This document shows positions 24,984 to 37,641 of a DNA stretch of 64,000 nucleotides, piece after piece. A program made the position numbers and the translations under genes. The DNA comes from Typha latifolia (lineage: Eukaryota > Streptophyta > Magnoliopsida > Poales > Typhaceae), in NCBI GenBank assembly GCA_019914945.1, contig CM034108.1, positions 3,172,001-3,236,000 on the forward strand, written 5' to 3'. Position 1 is the first letter of the stretch. Each line of letters opens with the position of its first letter. Under the pieces are notes generated by a model, which searched no databases, had not been told where the DNA came from, and worked only from the letters and a program-made list of their open reading frames with translations.

Positions 24984-25565
24984 AAGATTGTTTAGAAGAG
25001 AGAGGAATCTGGGTAATTAGGTTTCAAACAATTAGCAATCCTTCTATGATGTAGGATAAGTTCATTTGCTCAAGTTGACTAGTTTAGAAGAAACTGGCTA
25101 ACAGCCTAGAAATATTTAGTATAAGCAAGAAAAAAAGAAGAAGAATATAATCCAATTATAAATTATTCTCCAGAAATAACCCAAATAAAAGGTCATAGCC
25201 ATGTGAGGAGGATCACAAAACAAAATCAATCTCTTGTCCTGTCATATTCATGGGAAAGTTTACACCTTGATCCATCAAAAACTTCTCATTTCGACACCCT
25301 AGCCCATCTAAGCAAGAACAAGAGCGAATAGAAGGTGGAAAGGAAGACATAGGAGCCGTACCTCGGAGAGGTGGCCTTTGGAGACGAGGCGGCGGATGGC
25401 GGCGGAGATGGATGTGGCGGCTCGGGCGAGGGCGGCGGGGTCGGAGTCGTGGAGGTAGACGTGGAATCCAGCGACGGCGGCGAGCTGGGCGATGCCGGAT
25501 CCCATCTGCCCCGCTCCCACCACTCCGATGGTAGTCATAGCCATCTCCTTCGCCTCCGCTGCCAT
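22293..25565 (-). CDS. 3-hydroxyacyl-CoA (3-hydroxybutyryl-CoA) dehydrogenase
   Basis: Four exons on the minus strand (25565-25362, 24045-23824, 23036-22924, 22662-22293) give 302 residues, the standard size of the stand-alone enzyme. The N-terminus carries the NAD-binding motif [11 protein letters not shown] with the acidic residue of the second strand at HDSDP. HFMNPPP with His147 and IE with Glu159, 12 residues apart, match the catalytic His/Glu pair of the family. SNTSSISIT supplies the CoA-side Ser/Asn residues. The C-terminal domain ([33 protein letters not shown]) is complete. It oxidises 3-hydroxyacyl-CoA with NAD or the reverse. The last three residues are S-S-L, which resembles a weak peroxisomal targeting signal; Arabidopsis HBDH is peroxisomal. 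Exon 1 is very GC-rich compared with exons 2-4. Confidence 0.94.
24927..24981. repeat. Compound (TA)n(GA)n microsatellite
   Basis: About nine TA units run directly into about 17 GA units. It lies in the first intron of the dehydrogenase gene. Confidence 0.9.
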
Positions 25566-27218
25566 GATTTTTTCTTATGACGAATTTATTTTGGCACGAA
25601 ACTCGAGGTTGGCTCTCGCCGTCTTAATGTGTGAGTTGGATCAACCACTCGATCGAGACCTAACCCAAACGTTGTGTATGGATTGGAGGAAAGTTGGAAA
25701 CTGGAAAAGCATATGGTATTTTTGTTTTCCTATACTTTTAAAATATTGAAAACACTTTTATAATATTTAATTTTTTTATTTTAGGATAAGTAATTTTATT
25801 AAATTATAAAATAAATAAGGTTATTTTCATTCTCCAATTTATTCCTACGATTTTTCCAGTGAAAAATGTCAGTGTTTTGGAGTTTTTAAGTCTGTACACT
25901 AAACAACCTACTTAACTAGGTGTATTACAAATTTATTTACCCAATTAGTTGAGCTTAAGAATACACATATTTTTATAATAAAATGTGCACCACTGCACCC
26001 CCATCTTTGAGAATTTTGAAATCCTACTCTTTATTTTTCTTATAATATTTATTTAACATCCTAATGTTACTTTAGCTAACTGACATTAATTATGTTATAT
26101 ATTTTATGTGATTCTAGTTTAAAGATTACTAAAATACTCTTAAAAGGTACTGACCTAACCTATATCCCAACAAAATCTTCTTTCAAAACAAAACCCTACC
26201 CCCACAAAATCCTTTTCCCAAAATTAAACCCTACACCACAAAATCTAAAACATATTTTCTAAAACTAAATTCTACCCTACAAATTGAAATATCAAACCCC
26301 ACAATAAACCCTGCGCCTATTTTTTTTTTTTTATCTTTTTCCAAAATTTCTTCATCTTCGTATTTGAGGTCGCAAACAACAAAGTTAGGCAATGTTCTTC
26401 ATGGTTTGGGAAAAGGTAATAAATTATGAATCTTCAAGTTATAAATAAAATTAGAAATAAGTACAATGATAATTTAAAAATATTATAAATTATATTGTGG
26501 ATTAGAACATAATATTCTCTTTTCGGTATTATTCTATTTGATTATGGTTATGTCAAATTAATTAAAGATGTTAAATAAATATTATAAGAAGAAAAATGAG
26601 GAGTCACGTTATAAAATTTCTAAAGACGGGATACGAATCACAAAAATCCCTAGTAAGATTAAACTTTTAAAACTGAATATGTTTAATTTTTATATTAAAT
26701 ATACATATTTTTATAATAAAATGTGACAACAAGGATTCATTTCCCCAGTTCAGGAGAATCAAACAGTCTTCATGCACTAATGTTGCTTCATGGAGTGTTT
26801 GACTCAATCTAACCATATAACCAAGCATCGCAATAGTAGCCATCAAAATCGATGTGATAAGCTCACTGAATCTAAATGAAATTCTAAAACAATGTAAAGG
26901 AGGACCATGGGCAATAATATTTGAAGAACATAGTTGCTCCTTCACACAAAATCACCAAACTAGTATCTCTCTAGAGATTAGACAATTACAAATGTAAATC
27001 ATTCACTAGTTGCTGTGATACAACAAAGCTTCAGGACCCGACATTTCTTTAATAGGGGAAAAAAGCACCTTCTCCACATACTTGGACATACATATCGACT
27101 CTGTTGTTAGAACTGGAAAAAAAAATCTAGAAATGAAAAATATCCGTAATCCCAACCATGATCCTATCTATCCAACTGTTAGTAACTATATGTTAAGGGC
27201 GGAAAACTACAAAACTAG
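25566..27218. other. AT-rich spacer between dehydrogenase and potassium transporter genes
   Basis: Promoter side of the dehydrogenase gene and 3' side of the transporter gene. About 25700-26650 is AT-rich, element-like sequence (including ACGGGATACGAATCAC near 26620, similar to the edge of the MITE at 12165 in reverse). I could not define boundaries. No gene seen. Confidence 0.5.
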
Positions 27219-30200
27219 TTAGACCATGTAAGTCATGCCAACCTGCATCAGATTTGTGTGTGGAACACTCAATGTGGCAATGCCTCTCCTGCAATTCTTT
27301 CTCAAGAAGGCGTAGAAGTAGTTTATAACAAGCTTCTTTAGAAACCAAGAGTCCTTCCTAGCCCTTATGTCACCGTGCCCAAGAAGATAAACCAACCCTG
27401 ACTCTTTTGCCTTGTGTATGAATGAGAGCTCTCGTTCAAGGCTTTGCCCTGCATCAGATAATGTCTGTTCTCGAGATTCCTCAAATGAAGTACTTGCTTC
27501 TGAGCTTGGCTTTTCAATGCAGTTATAATCAGCCAAGAGCGGAACACCAAGAGAATACACGCTGCCATTTGGTGCTACAAGGATTCTCGAGCATACCTCT
27601 TCTTCGGAATCAGTGTCACCATCCTCATCACTCTCCAATGAACGTTCTTGGGCTTCTCGACGTATGAACTTCTCAAGACTCTCAATAAGAAGTTGTTCAA
27701 ATGTCTGGTGATTCTCCTTACGAACATCCTTGTATCCATACCTGTAAACAGAATACAGAAGGTTAGTCCCAACATAAGTTACCTCCAGCACAATAGTACC
27801 ACTTTTTTTTCTTTCTTTTTTTTTTTTTCTTTTTTTTGAGAAAGAAGTGAAAATTTAATGGTGTCCCAATTAAACCGATGCCACTGAGTACGACTAAATA
27901 TTGTATTCACGACAAATGGCTCAACTGGTTGTACAACTAAACCATAATTTAACAGCCTGAATTTAGAGCAACAATTAAATTTCAATGAAATACATTACTG
28001 AAGAGAGATTTTCGAAAATCTGAAGAGGAATATGTTCCAGAAATAGGAAGCAACTGCCATTTCAAATTTTAAGAGATAGCATACCTAGCAATGCAACGGA
28101 ACATGTGATAATTTTTAGGGCAGACCCGCCGAAAGAGAAAACGTTCATTCTGAGGCACTACAGGAACTGGAACATACTTAATACAGACAAATATGATCAT
28201 TGAATGAATTGCTGGCAAGGTGGTCAGAAAGTGACCAAAAATAGCAGGGACTCCTTTTACCAACTCATTATAAAGCAATCCAATTCCAGGTGCTCTAATC
28301 GTACCAAGGTTGCAGCCCAATTGCCTCAGCAAATCCATTGAAAGTTTCTGCTTTACTTCAGTTTCATACTTCAGCTTGCTACCATAGTTCCATATATACA
28401 TAATCAAGAATAATACAGCAGCAAATACTAACAAGACCCAACTTCCATCTCCCACACTGCCCAAAACTGAAGAGAAGAAAAGCAATTCCAACCCCAGAAA
28501 GAATGAAAAAAAGCACAACACAACAATAATGTTGATCTGCCATATCAGAAGCATGATGATAGTAACCAATATTGTAGTCATCATCATCACTCCAAGCTCA
28601 GCAATGCCTGAAGAGTATGTATTTCATCAAGAAAGAGAAGAATAGCAATATCTGTATGCATTTCATCATAGAAAGAGAAGAATAGCAATGTCTACATCTG
28701 AAGGTCTATAAGAAACAATGTATGGAACAATATAAAAATTATTCAACTAAAATAAAAGGGATAGAACAATCAAGAAATGAAATACAGATTAAATTTAATA
28801 ATGAAAAGTTTCTCATCAAAACGATACATGTCTAAAGATGCTTATTCGTGCTGAATTACAGGGGGAATTTGCAATGTAGGGAACAATCCAAGTATTTATT
28901 TGGTTTATCCAACAATAATAGAACCATACAACGAGGTGGTATCTGCAAAAAATGTCTTCATGTACACAGAAGAGCCCTAACACATCTTTTAGTCAAATTA
29001 GAACTAGGAGATGGATTCCAACAAAGGTTGTTTAATCATTTATCCATGGCAATATAAATCAAAGTCTAGCTTGTAATGAAGATCCCACCTAGAGATGCAG
29101 AGCTTGCAAAATACAGTGCAGTGATTAGATCCGCTGCTCTGAACACTAACCCATCAGATCAAGGCATTGTGTTTCCAAATACACTAGTTCAATTTAGCAA
29201 AATGTAATATTATAGTTAATATCGCCTTACTTTATGATGATATTACAGATCCACTCCTCAAATTGTCCATATTTGTATATTTCCTTCCGTATGCACTTAT
29301 TTTTATATAGGGTTAAATATATTTTATCACCTTGTACTTATATCAAAAATCATTTTATTAAAAAGCCTCAAATTGATTCCTATACTTATAACTACAATGA
29401 GACTGTTAGTTTTTCCGTCAAATTTAACTAAGCGCGCTTAAAAAACGTCCGAAATGAATTGGCGGGATGAGTTCCCTTCTTTTCATATATTTTTTGAATA
29501 AAAATGCCTTCTCCCTTTTATATAAGTTATTTTCTCTTCAAAGAATGATCATTCTCTCAGTTTCTTCTAGATAGTTCTTACTTTCCCATTCCTAGAGCCT
29601 CTTTCACCATCTTTTTTTAATGCTACAAATAGTCCTTCAAGATTATGCTACTATGGACAGAGAGCTCGAGTGAAGATATATTGGACATATGGTAGCATGG
29701 GAAGAAAGTTTACAGATTATGCCAACTATACAGTAAGTATGATTAAACCCAAATTTTTATAAAGTTTAGCAATTGCATCACATTTAATGGGAAGATAGAT
29801 TGAAATTTTTTAAAGTACATGGGAGTAAAGTGATTTTGAGCATAAATACGGGGTGATAAAATATATTAAACCCTTTTATATAATATAGAGGTGGAGAAGC
29901 AACGAATATGAATAATAGGATGAGATGCACAAAGATATGTGGGACACAAGGTTATTATTTATCAAAAATAAAATCATATTGCATGGCATCAAGAGAAAAG
30001 AATTAGTGAATTGCTCAACTTTTAAAGTTTTACCCAACGATAGTCATGCCACAAGCATGGACCGTGCCGCAGCATTTGTCAGCCGCCGTACCGTAAGAGA
30101 AGGAAAGAAAAAGATAAGAGATATTCACCTTCGCCTTCGCCGTCGCCCAAGCTCGCATCGGGTGCTCTAGCTCAAGGGAATAGGAAGAGAGAGAGAGAGA

Positions 30201-33200
30201 GAGGTATCGTCGGTTATCTTTCCCGATCTTTCTTCTTCCTCCCTTGGGCTAGGGCACTCGACGTGAGCTTGAGCAATGACAATTGTGAAAACGAGCAGCG
30301 ACGAGTAGCTCAACGACGAGGTCGATGGCGAGCAGCGAAGCTATTAGGAGGGGTGTCGTGCGGCACCTCTCGTGCCACACGTCGGTATGCCACCAGCACG
30401 ACAAGTGCCGGTCGGCATAGCCATCGATGGTTTTACCCAAGTTAGCATAACTAAGCTCAATCAACAACCTATGATTCTCAAGAGATGATCGAACGATGGT
30501 TGAGGTAGATCCTTTGAGGTGCCTGCACATCATAAATGTTGCAGAGATCTAGTAATTCATATAGTCATACCTCAAAATAGTATATAGTCCTAGTAGGGGT
30601 GGCAAAAGTTGACCTTACCCATAACCCGACACGACAACACGATTTTTAAATGGGTTTGAGTTTAGTCTAACCGAGTTTGGGTCATAAACAGGTCGTGTTC
30701 GTGTTTATTATCTCAACTCGATTAACCCATTTATGCCTCTACCTGCCAACTCCTTTATGACTCTAATAAACTCATTTATAACTTAAATAACTCATAAAAT
30801 TTGAATAACTTGTGCTACTCGATAATCCGTTTAATAAATGAGTCATATTTGTGTATGCATTATCATTCCCCGACCAGAACGAACCTTACTAACCCGACCC
30901 AATTACCACCCCTAAGTCCTAGATGCAAGTAAATCTTTCTCATTTTTCCAAACAAACATAACGCTCACATATGTTCATCTGAAACTAATATTTGAACAAT
31001 CAGTGTTATGAGGAAGCAAAACTCTGGTCATGTAATTGTGTTATGATAACCATATTTCTAGCAATGGGGAAAGTATGCATCTAAACTTTCCCTAAATGAA
31101 AGGCATGTGCTTTTAGAGACCCTTTTTTTCCCATAAAAGTGGTTTAATTTGTCAGGAAGATTGAAATAAAAAGAGTGGCATGTAGAATGAGGAATTAATA
31201 TAGCAAACTCAAATAGCTAGAACTAAAAGATTGGTTATTGTTGTTGTCATTCTTACAAAAATCACAAAGTAAAACAAGCAAATGCATTTTCAAACCAACA
31301 AGATACTAGAAGTAATTTCACATACCATATGCATTGCCAATCTCATTTATGCTTCCAAAGGAGGCAACAAAAGCTAAGCAAGAGACGAGCAAAAACCAGT
31401 TTATCACTGGAATATATATCTGACCCATGAACTTCCGAGATGTATGAATGATTTTAAGGCGAGGAAAACAACCAAGAGCTGTTGCTTGCTTTATAATTGA
31501 GAATATTGCAGTTGTCATTGCACGACTTGCAATCAGTGCAGCTATAGTGGCTATGAAGAACACTGGCCAGAAAGCACCACCTGCAATTATCATTTACTCC
31601 TGTATTACAGGATTTACTTTTTACAGTATAAACAAATTCCTTCTGATTCAGAATACACTGACATGAAATCCTTTTTACATGGAACCAGTTCTAAGTAAGA
31701 AAGGAAATTAAAAGTAAATCAATTAATTTAGCTTACTCGGAATAGATGAAAAGAAGACCTGCTCATTTACAGTTAAATTTTCCATAAGAAATGCAGCCTG
31801 GCCAAGGTATCCCAAAAGGAGGCAAGGAAGAACCAGAAACATAAAGGTGAGCTGCAACAGAGACACAAAGCCAGAATTAGACAATCATAAAATGATGACA
31901 TAGAGTTTCTACACCAAGGTGGTAATTAGAAACAGGCGGAAATGCATATGTGGAGAAACAACAAAGCATTACCTGGACAGACCTAACAGAGAAATAGCAG
32001 AGGTCTGCAAACATCGCTTCAGAACCTGCAGTACAACAAGCCAAGTTTATACTTTATACTGTGTCCTCTGGAAGAACAGGAGTTTAAATTGTCCAAACTA
32101 TCGGTTTTCATCAAATACTTTCATGCTAAAACTTCTAGCACATCTATTTGACAATCCTAAAATTCTATAAACTTATTCCTCATGAAGTCAATGATATACA
32201 ACAAGGTTCCAAAACTCGATATTAGGATCATAATCAAAATTGGCCATCCGAAAAAATAATACGTATTGACTGTATTAGCCGTATTGGTCGGGCCGCCCAT
32301 AACAGATCATATATTTTTAATTAAGTAAAATTTTAAATATCATTTAAAAATACAGATTTTTTTAAAATCTAGAAAAATGACAAGAAAAATAAGAAAACAA
32401 TAACTACTCAAATATAAAGCCTAAAAACAAAAAAAATGTATTTACTTAAAATTTTGGTAAATACTGAATTGGCTCTCCCTTCTCTTTCTCTCTTTTTTTC
32501 TCTCTTTCTCTCTCTATATTACTACCAAGGCAATACAAATATTTCTAATTTTGTTTCCTTTCTTCTCTCTCTTTTCTCTCCCTTTCTCTCTCTTACTGTC
32601 GCAGGGCAAATTTTATTTTTCTGGTTTTATTTTTTTCATTTCCTCTCTCTTACCAACGCAATTTTTTTCTCTCATTCTTTTTTTTCATTTATTCTCCTTC
32701 TCCCTTCTCTTTCCCTCTCTTTGTTACTCTCTCTCAATCTTTTCCGTCCTCTCTCCCACTCTCCATTCTCTCTCTCATGTCTCTATCTAACTCTCTATTA
32801 CTTTAGTAGATAGAGTATAAAAGAGTAGAAAGAGAGGGAGGAAGATTGGAGGAAAGAAAGAGAGGAAGAAAAGAGAGCGAGAGGCTAGAGAGAGGAATGA
32901 GAGAGATGGGGCAATGGAGAGAGAGAAGAAATTAAAAGAAAATTAGAGAAAAGAGAGAAGAGAGAGGGAGAGCCTATATTGAGTGAGATCCCGACCCGAT
33001 ACGGATCAGGTATCTGCCGATCCGGCCGATACTTGGCCAAAACTAGTCGCCATGGATCGGGATGAGCTATGGTAGATCCCGATCTGTTTCGACCGATCCC
33101 ACTTGGGATCAACTGAAACTTGAAACCATGATCTACAATGTTAATGATAATTAGGTAGGGTCACTCTTAAGACTATGCAACAGCATCATGATGCATAAAG

Positions 33201-35394
33201 AAACAATGTTTCAGAAACAACATTGGAAAGGCTCTTCAAGATGCTCCAACTAATTAGCAACACCACCTATCCCAGTTGCACCTCTACTAAGAAAAGAGTT
33301 GTTGAGAAAGTAAAGAAGACAAAAGAGTTTGGCTATCATTACATAAAAGAATACAAAAGATGTGAGGCTAGTGTGCAGCTGAAAAGCAATAAAAAATGAA
33401 GAAGAGTATTATGCAGGACTGAAAGATGCCATTTCAGCAATTGAAGTTGAAGTAGCTCATGTGGTGGCTCATTGCTTAACACAAAACACAGTCTAGGAAC
33501 CCACAACCAGATAGAGAATCCTTGGGAGTAAAGCTCAGACTTCAAAAAATTGACTGGGCCAGTTTTGGGAATGACCACATTGGCCCACATTAGTTTTATG
33601 CTTATTTTCTTCTAAGAAGCAATTTACTTGCATACAAGTACACAACTACACAAAAGCATATGCCAGTGCCATTGAGTATATTATGCATCCTTACCTGTTG
33701 CACACATAACACATCCTCCAAGAGCCATCCAAGCCTGACTAGGATTTCGTTGAAAAAAGTAATAAATATATATTGGGTTGAACGCTCTTAAAACTTCTGG
33801 CCCATATTTAATGAGATTGTACACCCCGATGCCCCCAAGGGAGCAAAACCAAATGAATAAAGCAGGTCCCACAGCAAGCCCTACTTTGCTTGTTCCAAAC
33901 CTTTGTACACTGAACAAAACTATAAGAGCAGCTACTGAAATTGTCACCACTTGATCTGCAGCAATGCCAAAGAGAAAAATATTTTAAACACATTAGTTGA
34001 TCCTAGTAAGAGGCATGCCTTAGTAGATAATTTAAACACCAAGATTGCATATTCCCTTGAGCATATTGACTTGTCGTATCCAAACCATGAGAGATATGTT
34101 TAGCAAGAAGCATGCGTATATGTACCAGACTTGTTCATCATATTGCATGCCAACACATTGCAAGTTTTCTGTGGTTCATATTATCATATATAGTAGACAA
34201 AATAAAAGAAGACCGAAAAGATCCTAGAGTAATAACTGAAATAGCAGGATCACCTTGTTCAATGCTAGATATTCCGACCTTCAAGCCATTCACAGCTGAC
34301 ATCACTGTAAAAGGGGGAGAAAAAAAGATAGAATAAGTAACGATTAAAAGAAAATTTGCAGGAATCTTCATATCAGTGCTACCATATTAAGCAACAAATG
34401 ACCAAGGATAGTAGTGGGACAAGGTAGAGCAATATCAAACCAGACATCGCTGGGGTAACAACTCCATCTGCAATCACCATCGAAGTACCAAAAAGCACCA
34501 GAATCAGAAGCAGTTTCTTCAAAGTTAATGAAGTCTCAAGATTCTCTTTGATCTTAAGGGACCTCTCGAGCTCCGGGGATGGCACCTTGAGCCTAAAACT
34601 TGATATGCGAGCATCAGAAGGCAACTGGTTTGGGAGAAGACTAGCCTTTGCATTCCGGCATATCAATGAATACAAAGCAAATGTTCCACCTAGAAAGGAA
34701 AAATAGGAAAGCAAGGATATAATGTTTATATATTGATTCATTAAGATAAAAAACAAATCAAAGGAAAAAAAAAAATTGGCCTCCAGCATACCTTCACCAT
34801 CATCATTGCCCCAAAGAACAACCAGAATGTACTTCACCAGCGGGATTAGAATCAAAGTGTACAAAACAAGAGAAAGAGCTCCAAGAACATCCTTCTTCTC
34901 ACTAAGAGGATATTTGTTGAACATTACATCAAAAGTGTACAACGGGCTGGTTCCAACATCCCCAAATACTACTCCAAGTGTCTGGAGGGCAAGGACAATG
35001 TTCCTTCCTAAATTGAACTCCTAAAATTACAAGAAACAACTTCAGACGATAACTCCTACACCACATACAGTTTTAAATTAACAAAACGACATCTTTGACA
35101 AATTCAGACCAAACATGAAGAGTTTACTGCAAGAATTGAAGGACTAAACCTTACCTCGTAATCATTTTGGTACCCAGGGACCTCAAGGGCCTCGACATCA
35201 AAAGAATCGACGCGGGGGCCGGTTCTAACCAATCTCTGCGCCGCATTATCTTCTTCCTCCGAGTCCAAACTGCTCTGGGATTGCGATTCACCACCTTCCT
35301 CCGAGCTATCCTCCCTGTCCTGGAAAACCCACCTGAACTCAGTGGAATCCACCTTCACCAAGTGCCCATTCCCCCTCTCCGAGCCTCCCGCCAT
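27219..35394 (-). CDS. KUP/HAK/KT potassium transporter (KUP7/HAK25-like)
   Basis: Ten exons on the minus strand: 35394-35155, 35020-34792, 34689-34441, 34304-34254, 33955-33695, 32025-31973, 31851-31737, 31580-31326, 28607-28085, 27741-27219. They join in phase to 832 residues. The N-terminus has an acidic Ser/Glu tract followed by RTGPRVDSFDVEALEVPG, a signature of the KUP7/HAK25 branch. GVVFGDVGTSPLYTF (core 100-108) is the family selectivity signature in the first membrane helix. About 12 hydrophobic segments follow, then a hydrophilic tail from about residue 600 with the conserved ending RKNCRRGIATLSVPHTNLMQVGMTYMV. It moves potassium, usually with protons, across the plasma or another membrane. 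A second in-frame Met at 35451 would add 19 residues. Several introns carry transposable elements. Confidence 0.94.
29310..29873. mobile_element. Mutator-like MITE in transporter intron
   Basis: A 564-base element with inverted ends: left GGGTTAAATATATTTTATC, right its complement with one mismatch, 22 bases in all. It is flanked by a perfect 9-bp direct repeat TTTTATATA at 29301-29309 and 29874-29882. A 9-bp duplication points to the Mutator superfamily. There is no coding capacity. Confidence 0.85.
30145..30274. repeat. Imperfect 34-bp inverted repeat (hairpin)
   Basis: Arms at 30145-30178 and 30241-30274 match at 28 of 34 positions, and all six differences are transitions. Pairing extends inward through GGAAGAGAG and CTTCTTCC. 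The loop contains a GA repeat. It sits in a GC-rich patch of the transporter intron and may be part of a larger undefined element. Confidence 0.7.
30594..30914. mobile_element. Non-autonomous hAT element, copy B
   Basis: A 321-base relative of copy A without the tandem-repeat interior. Ends are TAGGGGTGGCAA and the complement of TAGGGGTGGTAATT. A perfect 8-bp direct repeat AGTCCTAG flanks it at 30586-30593 and 30915-30922. It lies in intron 8 of the potassium transporter gene. Confidence 0.88.
32202..33127. mobile_element. Putative Mutator-like element in transporter intron 5
   Basis: Left end reads GGTTCCAAAACTCG and the complement of the right end reads GGTTTCAAGTTTCAG, so the ends are imperfect inverted repeats. 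An 11-bp near-identical direct repeat (ATGATATACAA at 32191-32201, ATGATCTACAA at 33128-33138) fits a target duplication. The interior has a CT-rich run (about 32470-32810) followed by a GA-rich run (about 32820-32975), which can pair. Ends are less exact than in the other elements. Confidence 0.55.
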
Positions 35395-35578
35395 CCAATC
35401 GCAGCCCCCAAAACTATCCCAAACCTTATCCTCTAATCCATCAAAACTCAAATACTCAAATCAAGACGCGTCACCAGGAATCGAGAACAGAGATCCCAAT
35501 ATCAAATCGGAGGGAAACTGGTGGAATCCGACGAGGGAGAAGGATCAAAGGAACGATTTCGATACGAAAGTGTCTCAC

Positions 35579-35600
35579 AGAGAGAGAGAGAGAGAGAGAG
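35579..35600 (+). repeat. (GA)n tract in transporter leader
   Basis: Eleven GA units about 185 bases upstream of the transporter start codon at 35394, hence (CT)n on its coding strand. Probably in its leader. Confidence 0.85.
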
Positions 35601-37641
35601 CATCGAAGCGAGGTGATCCGGATGCCTTTTAGAAAGTGTACGGACGAGGGCAAAATGGTCTTCGTGACGGAAGATAGAGAAAAAACCCGAAAAAAAAAAT
35701 ATTTTTTGATAAACCATAATTTCTCTATTCTTTCCTTTTAAAGAAAAATATAAAGCTAAACATATCATTTAATTGCTCATATAACAATACTATGCATGTA
35801 ATAAAGAGGGGGTTAGCATTTAAAATAAATAAATAAAGAAAATATGTAAAAAAAAAGATAATAATTTAAAAGATTTAAGTGTAAGTTTTTTTAATTTTTT
35901 TTAATTTTCGAGAACATCTCTGAGATAACGCCCCCCAATAATACCGACATAAAGAGGGGGTCATCACATTTGTCAAACTTCTCTTGTATTTATGTATTAT
36001 TTATAACGATATACTGTGCTATTTTTAAATGTTAATTATAATATTCACTATAAAAATATAATATACTTGTGGTGTTTTATAATATGTACGTAGTGAAAGT
36101 GTTTTCATATAAAAAATTATCATTGAATTCAGTCGCATTTTTTTTTCACAATCGAGCATTATTTTTATTTAAAACACAATTATATTTATCCTTTTCTCCC
36201 AACTAAAATATATAGAGAAATAACATCCTGTGATAAAAATCATCCCAAAAGGAAATAGGCCATTTATGTTAGGATATACGAGAGGGGAGATAGAAAGAGA
36301 AGATTCTCTTTCCTCTCTATAAAATTGACCATCAAAGGCTCTTTAGTTTCTCTTTCTCCTTCATCCTCCTCTAAAAAGTTCAATTTAAACAAGAGAAACA
36401 TAAGTTCTGATGCATATTTGGTGATGTGATAATAAAATAAAACTAATATTTGCAAGTCATCAGGTGGCAATATTATAGCTGCATACTTTTACATTTCGAT
36501 GTAAAAATGTAATCTTCAAGTTATATTTTTTGCTTAGTCAGCACAGAAGTATAAAATAAATACTTTCTTCTCATACATTATACTTTTACATCTACTAAAA
36601 CCTCTACTAAACGGCAAAAGTTATAATCACAAAGGGCATTGCATGTTGTCTTTCATGGCACTTTAGCCCTTGACCAGCTTCAGCTTTGCCAAATCATCGA
36701 GCAACAAAGTTACACAAACTTTATAACTAAGCCAATTTATAGTGAGAAAAGTGAAGTATATGATAGATAGTATAGTGAAACAGGATACTGGACAGGGACA
36801 CTCAGGACAAAACAAAAAGAGAGCATAAGTTTAGGTATGGCATCTCAATCTTGTGTGCAAACTCGTGGCATTTATGGGCCATATCTACAAGCCTCTATAG
36901 ATTCTTCAACAGGTATTTTATACTAGGCAATTTGACCACTTACCATGAATGCGAGCCCAGGTCCCAAGCTCCTCATTGGTGATGCATAAAAACAAAATAA
37001 ACACATGTAATATTTGCAAAAGACTGACAATATCATTTACTTGGCAGAGTGGGTATTGCACAACAATATTTGGATGCATGAGTTTGACAGTTTGCCAGCA
37101 TTTTCTAGTGCAATAACTGCTGATAGTTAATGCAAGACCTTGAAACAATACATAAATGACTGTGTTAGATTTGGCAAATATAATCTACTCCCCTTCTTCT
37201 GCTCATACTATATCAGCAAATATGTACCAGAAATATAACAGAGTCTGAAGGTACATTAACTATGCACAAAATGGCAAAAACATGCAGGTAATCCAAGTAC
37301 AGTAACCACTGAAAGTTTACACAACATTGAAGAATCACATTATATGTAGAGAATGCCACTTATGAACATATGGCATTAACTCGATGTTGCTGTGAACAGA
37401 TCAATAAAGATGAACATAACAGCAGTCTTTAATTAAGATGAACATATCACTATTAGCTGAAGAACTGTACACTTATAGGTGCAACTCTCACTTACTATTT
37501 TCAGTATGATATTTCACAACCCAAGGCCCAAAAACCCCCATTCATTTCTTTCTGCCTTTTGTAACCCTTTGTTTATTTCTTCAGCTTAACCAGTTCATTG
37601 GGTACCTGTGCAGAAGATCCCAGAGAGGGCCAAATCGTCAT
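35601..37641. other. AT-rich spacer between transporter and paladin-like genes
   Basis: The left part is the promoter side of the transporter gene; the right part, up to 37641, includes the 3' untranslated region of the paladin-like gene. I see no gene or clear element. Confidence 0.5.

Larger units (their letters stand above)
28608..31325 (-). other. Large transporter intron 8 carrying several elements
   Basis: A 2.7-kb intron that contains a Mutator-like MITE, an inverted repeat and a hAT copy (listed separately). Near 28616-28700 a segment of roughly 45 bases is duplicated in tandem with small changes (AGAAAGAGAAGAATAGCAAT twice). Confidence 0.75.

Noticed and set aside
32436..32813. Ser/Leu/Phe-rich ORFs on the plus strand
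   Set aside because: Translations of a CT-rich low-complexity run inside an intron element.
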